DNA from: Chrysomallon squamiferum
Taxonomy: Eukaryota; Mollusca; Gastropoda; Neomphalida; Peltospiridae
Reading direction: 5' to 3'
Length of the DNA stretch: 64,000 bases
NCBI GenBank assembly: GCA_012295275.1
Contig: CM022672.1
Span: forward strand, 35,720,732 to 35,784,731
Shown: one piece after another, positions 1 through 11,000 of the stretch
Layout: every line of letters begins with the position of its first letter
Position numbering within the stretch: position 1 is the first letter of the stretch
Program-made: the position numbers and the translations under genes
The notes under the pieces: model-generated
What the model was told of the DNA's origin: nothing
Databases searched by the model: none
What the model saw: the letters and a program-made list of their open reading frames with translations, nothing else

Positions 1-95
1 AGGTAGAGGAAAAAACAAAGACAGACAGACAGTAAGAGATGAAGAGACAGACAGACAGTAAGAGACAAAGAGACAGACAGACAGATATGTATTTT
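1..95. repeat. GACAGACA / AGAGACAGACAG tandem repeat
   Basis: Short imperfect repeat of AGAGACAGACAGACAGTA type, ending about 15 bases from the exon 38 donor. Intronic. Confidence 0.7.
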
Positions 96-110
96 CTGTG
101 ATGTTTTTAC

Positions 111-2035
111 CTGCTGGTGTTCAGGACTTGACCCAGGAACTGGTGAAACAGGTCGTATTATTGGTGTATCAGCTACCAAATCCTCTGTCACAGCAACATC
201 ATTCACATCAGCCTTGTTAACATGCTGCTGTCGCTGCTTTCTTCTTATCTCCATCATCTGACTGATAGCATCATCCATCAAGTTGTTAATTACAGTGTTT
301 GCAACATTATCAGCCTTGAGTTTCTTAGCATCCACTTCATCTGCCTTTTTGATTTCATCCACTTTCTGATTATCAGTTTCATCCACCTCAGGTCTCTCTT
401 CATTCACTTCACAAATCTGGGATTTCTGTTCATCCACTTCACAAATCTGGAGTTCCTGTTCATCCACTTCACGAATCTGGGGTTCCTGTTCATCCACTTC
501 ACAAATCTGGGTTTCCTGTTTATCTACATCATCTGTCTTAAGAGTCTGTGCTACTGTGGTGTCACGTTTGGGCATTTTTGGCTTCGGAAAGACTGGAGGT
601 GGTACTTTTTTAACAGCATTTTTTTCATTTATCATCTCAAATGTTTTGAAACATTCACTGAGAAGTGATTCAGTCAGCTCGTTTGTTATATTTTCTGCAA
701 TGTGATTCAAATTGCTTGTTTTCTCCACAGTCAGTTTGTCTTCATCTTTCACCTGGACACCTTCTTTCTGTGAATCAACGACCTCAGAATCAAAGAGTTC
801 CACATTTTTGGCAGCACCTTCAATAACTTTATCAAGTTCATTGTCAGTAGTAGCAGAAATATCTGACTCATCCTGGTAAACAAAAGTTTCCTCATCTTTA
901 ATTTCCTGTTCTGGAATGTGAGTGATGTCGCTGCCAGGAACCAAAATACCATGTTGAGCTTTGCAGAGAAAATACTGCACACCTCCCGTGCTGCCATCCA
1001 TGTCCCCCTCAGCATCATCTAACTCCACCCCCGCCCATATCCCTGGGGCAAACTCAACTTTACCCTTGTACAGCAGCTGGCCACGTTTCCTTCCCCACAC
1101 TATAACTGTGTCATTAATAGAAAACTCGGCTAGTGGATCAGTAAGCAGAAGAGCCCTGTTCTCTTCCTCGTCCACGGGTTCACCAAGCAGATCGTCCAGA
1201 TCCTTGTCCAGCAGGGCAGCTCTGTGTGTCGCAGATTTCTTCTCCGATAGCGACGGCAGACTTGAGGATATGTGTTCACTGATATCATCGTTTGTCAGGA
1301 CAACGGCTTTCTGCACTGTTGGAGTGACTGGAGCTTTCTCAGACTCCAGACTTAACAGTTCATCTTCAACAAACGTCTCGCTGTAGTTGTTCTCACTGGA
1401 CGCTCTCGACACTCTGTCATGTGACTCGCTCTCTGATTCGCCCTCATCTCTCTCAGCGAGTTCACACGACGGCTTCCCAAGATCAATAAACGGAGCTTTA
1501 CTGGATGCTTCCACTGTCTCAGACACTGACTCTTCAACAGCCTCCGATAAATCTGTCTCTGGCACACTTTTACTTTCCTCTGTCTCACTTTTTTTCTCTG
1601 CCTCCCTCTTATTTTTCTCTGACTCACTTTTACTTTTCTCTGCCTCACTTTTACTTTTTTCTGACTCACTTTTATTTTTCTCTGCCTCACTCTTACTTCT
1701 CTCTGCCTCACTCTTATGTTTCTCTGCAGCTGTTGATATGACTGTGGATTCAGCTTCATCAACTTTCTCACTGACATGTTCAGACTTAGACAGTTCCGCT
1801 GATACAGGTTCGCTGAGGTTTATTTTTAGCGACTGTGAATGTGCAGTTTCTGTCGCAATACTTTCGTCTTGAGAAGCTTCGTCAATAATTTCTGTGACGC
1901 AGCTTTCAGAATCTTTAGACTCGCTCTTTTGAACAGGAATCTTTGACTTACTCGATTCACTGGCTTCAGAGATGTGACCAAGTTTGGAAGATTTCACAGA
2001 AGTTGTATCGTCTGTCACAGCAGAAAGCTTTGGTT
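111..2035 (-). CDS. CEP350: CEP350 exon 38: repeat-rich linker and CAP-Gly domain
   Basis: A 1925-base exon, open from acceptor TTTTTCCCAG to donor GTAAAA at the left edge. In order it encodes a serine/lysine/glutamate linker; seven-residue repeats of SEKSKSEA type (bases 1562-1732); an acidic linker; the CAP-Gly domain (912-1124) with GQLLYKGKVEFAPGIWAGVE and GGVQYFLCKAQHGILV; then a spacer with four ten-residue repeats of EVDEQEPQIR type (about 401-525); and a helical segment ending in PVSPVPGSSPEHQQ. The CAP-Gly fold is known to bind tubulin or EB-type EEY/F tails, and in CEP350 it is the only globular domain annotated. The usual GKNDG motif reads GDMDG here. The reading frame also stays open past the donor to base 1, so the splice call relies on the donor and on loss of coding character (a GACAGACA repeat follows). 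Confidence 0.93.
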
Positions 2036-5000
2036 CTGGGAAAAACAAAACAAATATTTCTGACTTGGTACCTCTTGCTAATTAAGAAGATTTATTTTAT
2101 GTTATTTTTATCTTTTACTGTAATTAACACTAATGTGATGGTTTTTTTTTTGGAAGGACAAATTAGAAAGAAAAATGCAATGCTTTCTTTACAAGGAACT
2201 TAATATTTTGTGTAAATATTTAAGTTAAAAAGGAGCAACTAAAGTTATTTTACATAATTATTTCTTTTAGATTATTATTATTTTTTTTTTCTTAAGTCTA
2301 CAATAAACAGAAATCTTGAAATTCCATTGCTTTAAGGAGAAATATCATTTGTTAATTCTTTTATTTTGTTGTTTCAAGAATGTTCTTTGTCATGTTGTTT
2401 CATAAGTTTACAGTTTGCTTTTTCAAAACAGGACCCTAATAATTTTTCTTTTATTAAATTTCCTCTGTAACAAACAAATCTATTTTACCTCTGCTGTCAG
2501 AAAAGACTGGAGAGGTTTGATTTGAGTCTGAACCATCGTGAGTTTCATCGAGACCGGAAGAGCTGCCGTTCTCTTGTTCATGCAGAGACTTTGTAGTTGA
2601 CACATCGACTGAAATGCGACTTGTTTTCACAAGACTCTTTGGCTGTTTTATCTGAGGTTTGACAACCGACTTGTCAGAGTCTTGTTCCAGGTCAGCATGC
2701 TCAGACTTCAGTTTGTCAATGTACAACCCGTAAGCCTTGCAGAAAACAAACATTAAGTTTAAAAAAAAAAAAAAAAAAAAAATTGTAATAATTTATTTTT
2801 TATGTTTAAATTATTTTCAGAAGATTATATTATTATTAAAATATTTTTTTATATAAGCAGTATTATAATTTTTACTGAGTTTCAAAACCAAAAGTATTAG
2901 CAATATTCTGTTTTATATATTATTAATACACCAAACAAAGAATGTTTATATTCTGAATGTCACAATTTACAAAGTTGTCTTGCAGTGATTTTTCTAATCA
3001 ATTATTAAGATAAACAAAACCCCACAGGTAAATCAATTCTAAGAAAAGTTTTAAACAAACATGTTTTTCTATTTATGTCTGATAGTATTATAATTTATTT
3101 TTCAGTTTGAACATGATATAACAATAAAGGTTTGTATTATGAACATTTGAATGTATATCACTGAATTCATCAAGGAAAAATCTTTCTGCTAACTTATTAA
3201 TGACTAAAATGAACCCATCTCTCCAGTTTAGATATATCACTGTGATTATGGAGGACAGAAGAAACTAATTTGTTTGACAAAGTACAGTCAAAGACACAAG
3301 ATTTCCACTAAACCGTATACTGCAAGTTTAGAAACTGGTTAGAACTGGATCAACAGATTCATTATACGGTTCCTGCAAATTAAATGCAGCAAATGCTTGA
3401 ATGGTTCAAATATTTTAAGAAGCATGTATTCCTCTGTCATTATTCACTGATGCTATGTTACTTGAAAAAACACCTACACATACTTCTATAGCACAATTTG
3501 CATACATCCTCCATTCCATTTTACATGTAACAATGATTCCCATCATGTTTTGTTTTCTGTGTATGTGTCTGTGTCTATCTACAGGGTGTCCCATAAAATT
3601 CCATACGTAGGAAAAATAAATGTTTTTATATGATATGGTCTACATGAGTGCAATTATGTTGAAAACACATTTCAATGTGTGACCTCCACTGCTGAAGAAC
3701 ATGTTCAGGCACAGCTGGAGTTATGCTTGTAATGGCGTTGGTGATACATTGCTTGAGATGTACGGAAATGTATGGGACACCCTGTATATTTAAAATGTAC
3801 GTATACACTCACAAACAACTCATCTAAATGTTTATATGTCCACCATTCACCTGAGTTTGATACAACAACTCATCTAAATGTTTATGTCACCATTCACCTG
3901 ATACAACAACTCATCTAAATGTTTATATGTCCACCATTCACCTGAGTTTGATATAACAACCCATCTACATGTTTATGTCACCATTCACCTGATACAACAA
4001 CTCATCTAAATGTTTATATGTCACCGTTCACCTGATACAACAACTCATCTAAATGTTTATATGTCACCGTTCACCTGAGTTTGATACAACTCATCTAAAT
4101 GTTTATATGTCACCATTCACCTGAGTTTGATACAACTCATCTAAATGTTTATATGTCACTGTTCACCTGAGTTTGATATAACAACCCATCTACATGTTTA
4201 TGTCACCATTCACCTGATACAACAACTCATCTAAATGTTTATATGTCACCATCCACCTGAGTTTGATACAACAACCCATCTAAATGTTTATATGTCACCA
4301 TTCACCTGAGTTTGATACAACAACTCATCTAAATGTTTATATGTCACCATCCACCTGAGTTTGATACAACTCATCTAAATGTTTATATGTCACCATTCAC
4401 CTGAGTTTGATACAACCATTCACCCACCCATCTAAAATGTTTGTATGTCACCATTCACCTGAGTTTGATACAACAACCCATCTAAATGTTTATATGTCAC
4501 CATTCACCTGAGTTTGATACAACTCATCTAAATGTTTGTATGTCACCATTCACCTGAGTTTGATACAACAACCCATCTAAATGTTTATATGTCACTATTC
4601 ACCTGATACAACTCATCTAAATGTTTGTATGTCACCATTCACCTGATACAGCAACTCATCTAAATGTTTATATGCCACCATTCACCTGATACAACAACCC
4701 ATCTAAATGTTTGTATGTCACCATTCACCTGATACAGCAACTCATCTAAATGTTTATATGCCACCATTCACCTGATACAACTCATCTAAATGTTTGTATG
4801 TCACCATTCACCTGATACAGCATCATCTAAATGTTTATATGCCACCATTCACCTGATACAACTCATCTAAATGTTTGTATGTCACCATTCACCTGATACA
4901 GCAACTCATCTAAATGCTTATATGTCACCATTCACCTGAGTTTGATACAACAACCCATCTAAATGTTTGTATGTCCACCATTCACCTGAGTTTGATACAA

Positions 5001-8000
5001 CTCATCTAAATGTTTGTATGTCCACTATTCACCTGAGTTTGATACAACTCATCTAAATGTTTATATGTCACCATTCACCTGAGTTTGATACAACAACTCA
5101 TCTAAATGTTTATATGTCCACCATTCACCTGAGTTTGATACAACTCATCTAAATGTTTATATGTCACCATTCACCTGATACAACAACCCATCTAAATGTT
5201 TATATGTCCACCATTCACCTGAGTTTGATACAACTCATCTAAATGTTTATATGTCACCATTCACCTGAGTTTGATACAACTCATCTAAATGTTTATGTCA
5301 CCATTCACCTGATACAACAACTCATCTAAATGTTTATATGTCACCATTCACCTGAGTTTGATACAACAACCCATCTAAATGTTTATATGTCACCATTCAC
5401 CTGAGTTTGATACAACTCATCTAAATGTTTATATGTCACCATTCACCTGATACAGCAACTCATCTAAATGTTTATATGTCACCATTCACCTGATACAACA
5501 ACTCATCTAAATGTTTATATGTCACCATTCACCTGAGTTTCATACAACAACTGACCTCAATTTGTTTTTTCAAAGCCTCTTCGTGTGCTTTCATCTTGTC
5601 TTTCTGCTTCTTTTTCCGTTCTCGCTTCAGGATGTCGACTTCTTTCTTTCTACGAAGCAGCTCATCGCTGAGTTGACGGATGCGAACCTCGTAATCACTG
5701 GCGTCTGACAGCGTCTCTGTAACAACAACACAGACAACATAGTAAAATCAACAAGACAAAGGTCTTTTTCTCAGTAAACTGCATCAAACACAAAGTTCTT
5801 TCTCTCAGTAAATTGCATCAACCAACACAGTAAAATCAACAACACAAAGTTCTTTCTCTCAGTAAACTGCATCAAACACAGTAAAATCAAATAACACAAA
5901 TTCTTTCTCTCAGTAAACTGCATCAAATAACAACACAAAGTTCTTTCTCTCAGTAAACTGCATCAAATAACACAGTAAAATCAAATAACTAACTGAATAA
6001 GAGATTCTGTTTTAAATATCACTGTAATTATTGCTAACAATAAGAGTTTGATTTCTAAACTGGCCACTGTAAGTCGCACACCCAATCTACAGACTGTGTT
6101 ATGTATAAATACCAACCTACACTGTTATGTTAACATCAACGTATACACTTTATTAATGTTATGTATAAATAACCTAAATACTGTATTAAAAACCTACACA
6201 TTATATTAATATTTTGTATTAATTCAAATCTACACGCTGTGTTCATGTATTACAGATAATTATCAGTCTACAGATGAAAATATTATGTAGTAATATCAAC
6301 TTCATGTTTTGTTAATGTGTTATGTTGCTAATACATCAATACAGTGTGTTGGCTGATATTATGTGCTAATATTGCATTAATTTTGTTATGTTGTAATCAA
6401 CTAAGTCCTAGCAATGTTAAGATCAAAATAATCTATTCTTCATGCTTCCATTATGCTGATAGTTTTTATTTTGTGAATAAATTTTAATCAATAATGAAAT
6501 ATAAAAACAAAACACTGCAGTTAAAATACAGCCTGATTTTTTCTCCTGTTGTGACATCACACATCTCAAGTTACTTCTAACAAGTTGTTAGTCAGCTTTG
6601 TGTGCAGTGACAGTGATTTCACTTGTAATTTACTGTTTTTACACACACACACTGACACATACACACACACACACATACACACACACACACATCTCATGTT
6701 ACTTCTAACAAGTTGTTAGTCAGCCTTGTGTGCAGTGACAGTGTGATTTCACTTGTAATTTACTGTTTTTACACTCACACACTGACACATACACACACAC
6801 ACACATCTCAAGTTACTTCTAACAAGTTGTTAGTCAGCCTTGTGTGCAGTGACAGTGTGATTTCACTTGTAATTTACTGTTTTTACACTCACACACACAC
6901 TCGTCTGAAGTTACTTCTAGCAACAGCTGTTAGTCAGCTTTGTGTGCAGTGACACAGTGATTTCACTTGTGACAGAGTAACATGTTATTTACTGTTTTTA
7001 CACACACACTCACGTCTTACAGAAACATAATAATTAGTCAACTGTATGCAGTACTACTTTGATTTGAGATGAAAAGGGGTAAGCTTTATAAGGTATATAT
7101 GAATGTGTGTGTGTGTGTGTCTCAAGACACTAAAATAACTACAGTGATGTTAGACACACACTGTGAAGTTAAAACAGACATTAATCACACACTGTGAAGA
7201 TAAAACAGTGATGTTAGACACACACTGTGAAGATAAAACAGTGATGTTAGACACACACTGTGAAGATAAAACAGTGATGTTAGACACACACTGTGAGGTT
7301 AAAACACAGTGATGTTAGACACACACTGTGAAGTTAGAACAGTGATGTTAGACACACACTGTGAAGTTAGAACAGTGATGTTAGACACACACTGTGAAGT
7401 TAGAACAGTGATGTTAGACACACACTGTGGAGCTGATACTTACCAGTGTGTGAGATGGAGTCCTCTGATTCACTCTCTGATCCGGCTTTGTGGAAGAATG
7501 GTGAAGGCAAAGGGGAACTTCCGGCTGGCATCAGTTTTCTTCTCACTGTCGACTTCTTGTGACTGACACTGGGTGACGTGTCACCTTCAAATGTGTCATT
7601 TTCATACACATCTACCGTCACAGCGGCTGACGTAACCTCATTAGTTATTGTCATTCTGTTAAAGAAAATAAACAAGGAAATTATTTATAAAACTGTTGTC
7701 CTTGCAGAATAATTATATTTCTTTTTATTTACTCAACATACATAAAAAAATACTCTCAGATTTTATTTTTGTAAAAAAGCTATAAAGAAACCAATCTTTA
7801 AAAAAAAATAAAAAATAAAAATAGAAAAAATGAAAATGAATAATTCAGCCATAGAAAATAATTATATGAAAACATATGAAATTAATTTTAGTCCATTTTT
7901 TTACTTATTTCATTTTATTTATTTCAGTACTGAAAGTACAGTTTTAATGTCTTTTGATATTATATGCCATTTGTTATATTATTATTATTATTACTGTTAC

Positions 8001-11000
8001 AGATGATTAATATATTGATTACAATTTTTAAAACTATATTCCTATTTAATGAAATTTCAAAATTCTAACATTTGGATTTATTGTTATTATTATTATTATT
8101 ATTATGGGTCATTCCATGTCAAATCCCCCCCCCAAAAAAATATTTAGACCCGACCGTCTCAGATTTGTATGAAACTTGGTACACTTGTTGACTGGGATTC
8201 CACAGCACCAAATCTGAAATTTTATGCCAATAGGACAAGTGGTGTGGGAGATATGGCCCACTAAATTTTGAGATTTTTGGCAAAAATGGGTGTGACCACT
8301 AACCTCTGAACCCCCATATCTCAGGAACTACTGGGCCAATCTTCATAAAATTGGCATTATTGAAAAGGCAATATGACAAGGATTCCAAATCTGCCATTAT
8401 TGTGGTTCTATCCCTCTGTGATTATTATTTGGGGGTTACTGACCTGGAAATGACCTTTATTGAAATTTAATCTCCCACATGTTAACTAAAACAAATAAAA
8501 GTTTCCTGGGTGTAATATTTTTTGTTTAGCCATAATATAGATTTAAAAAATGCATACCTGCATGGATGATTGATACAGTGCATTACAATGTACATTTTCT
8601 ACATGTATACACTTCTCTGAGACCTAAAACTCATCTCTGGAGTTAAAACCCACCTGACATATCTGAAGGAATGCCTGAAGGATGTGAAAAGATGCCAAAT
8701 GGCATGACATGTTCTACACAATCAGGCTCAAAGGGTTAACAGGCATGTTGGAAACTCCTTGAAATCCCATGGTGAAATCCCCATTGAGCACATGGCAATT
8801 AGAAGTTTAAGACAAAGAAGCTTCTTCATCTGCATTTCTTTGACAATCTGAAGCTTTCAAGTTGGACAGAATGTCGGATGTTGATATGTAAGTATTATGT
8901 TCTCTTCATAAAACCTATTAAGTCATTTTATCATGCCAATGGTTTTGAACAAGGTTTCAGTCAACAACAGTACAACCCAGTCTGAAATCAGACTTCATCA
9001 AGTGATGTACTGCATAATGTATTTGTACACCCAGTCTTCAGACACAGAGTATGAACAAGGTCTACCTTCACTTTGATAAACTGTGATTTATACTTGAAAA
9101 GTTTGACCTAAATGCCCAAGGCTGTTGGGCCTTTGACAATGACACATGACAAAATATGGGACATCAAGAGTATCTGTTCACATCATAAACAAGAACTTTT
9201 AATCAAGTTTTCAACATTGCGGAAAAAGTGTTGTGATCCCCTTAATTTGGGGGTCACTAACCTTTTGACCTTCGTTATGACCTTGAAATTGACCGTGTGG
9301 ATCACGTGACCTTGAGATGACCTTTATTGAAATTTAATCTCCCACATGTTAACTAAAACATATAAAAGTTTCTTGGGTGTAATATTTTTTGGTTAGCCAC
9401 AATATAGATTTAAAAAATACACATCCATGAAAATAACACCTTTTCTGCCATTAACATCTGATTAACTAAAACCTGAATGATCATCATTACTAGGAATCAC
9501 TATCTTTCTTGATCACTGAGTAAAACATTGTAGGCCTACATGTATGCATAAAGTTCACATAAATTTGAGAGAACTAGGTGTTTCTGATGTTTAACCTTCT
9601 CACCATCTTTGTATCGAATGCTCACTGTATCCTTCATTCCTGGACACATTCTACTGTTCTCATCGCTTTCATAAAATTGGACTAGTTCCTCCTTCAATTC
9701 ATTTGACAGAACTTTCCCTTGTTTCTTATCACAGAGGGATAGAACCCCAATAATGGCAGATTTGGAATCCTTGCCATATTGCCTTTTCAACAATACCAAT
9801 TTTATGAAGATTGGCCCAGTAGTTCTTGAGATATGAAGGTTCAGAGTTTAGTGGTCACACCCATTTTTGCCAAAAATCTCAAAATTCGGGGGGCCATATC
9901 TCCCACACCACTTGTCCGATTGGCCTAAGATGTGGGATCCCAATCAACAAGAGTACCAAGTTTCATACAAATCTGAGACGGTTGGGTTTAACCCATTGGG
10001 TGATTTGACACAGAATGACCCTTATACAATTGTTTTTGTGTTGATTTTTCTCTTTTGTCTTTTCTTTCAAATTCTTGACAATTTTTGTTGTTGTTGTTCT
10101 TTTGTGCCAAAATTTTAGATTTTATTAATGTTATCTGTGTCTGGGTTCATGCCACAGTTTAGTGGATGGTTTAGTGATATATCTTTTGAATTGTTTTATA
10201 TTAACAAATTTTATTATCTTATAATAAAATTATTAACAATATTATGTAAAAAGAATCATGCAGACTACATGTACAAGCTATATAATAAATAAAAATGTAT
10301 TTTGATTAAGACACTGTTTTAAGGCTATCTCTCTCATATTCCAAAAATCGAAAAAAATTCCCAATGAGAAGCATTTCAGATAAAGAATACTCAACCTGTA
10401 ACATTAATCCTTTATAAATGTTTCATTTTATTCCAATAAAAAGTTATTGAAATTCAACAAACTTATATAATAATGATATAAATAAATGCAGCATAGTATG
10501 TATGACTGGTAATTGAAGTTTTCTGTGATTATTAAGAAAACGTTGGTTGACCTTTTTTCTGGTCTTGTTGATGCATCCTCACTTTCCACGGACTTGCTGG
10601 AGATCTCCTCGGGGATTGACCCGTCGCTGTTAGACTCAGTCTCTGTCTTTTTACCCTCACACTGGACTCGCTCAGAGGCTGGTTGGGTTTTTGAAACGTG
10701 AGTCGTTGTCAAAGATTCTCCAATGTGCTCGGACATTTCATCAGCTAAAACTGATCACAAAAACATTAACTTGATTATAAAACTGTTTGTTTTGATAGTA
10801 TCAGTGAAATGTAATTAAATGATTAAGATAATTCACATAAGTATAAATTGAGAAATCAAATGTCATATAAAACAGTATTATAATAAAAAAATATAAAAAA
10901 ATAAAGTAATAATAACAATAATAAATAAATAGATGTTTTTTCATAGCTTTTGTATCACTTTACTCAATTTATTTCTTGTGGAGAGAGATTCTTTCTTTTT

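Noticed and set aside
222-668. Plus-strand open frame with FLFIHFTNLGF repeats
   Set aside because: Antisense shadow of the ten-residue coding repeat in CEP350 exon 38.
10736-10750. Alternative acceptor for exon 34 (GTTTTAG, six bases inside)
   Set aside because: Equally in frame; the first AG after the pyrimidine tract was preferred, but the choice is not certain.
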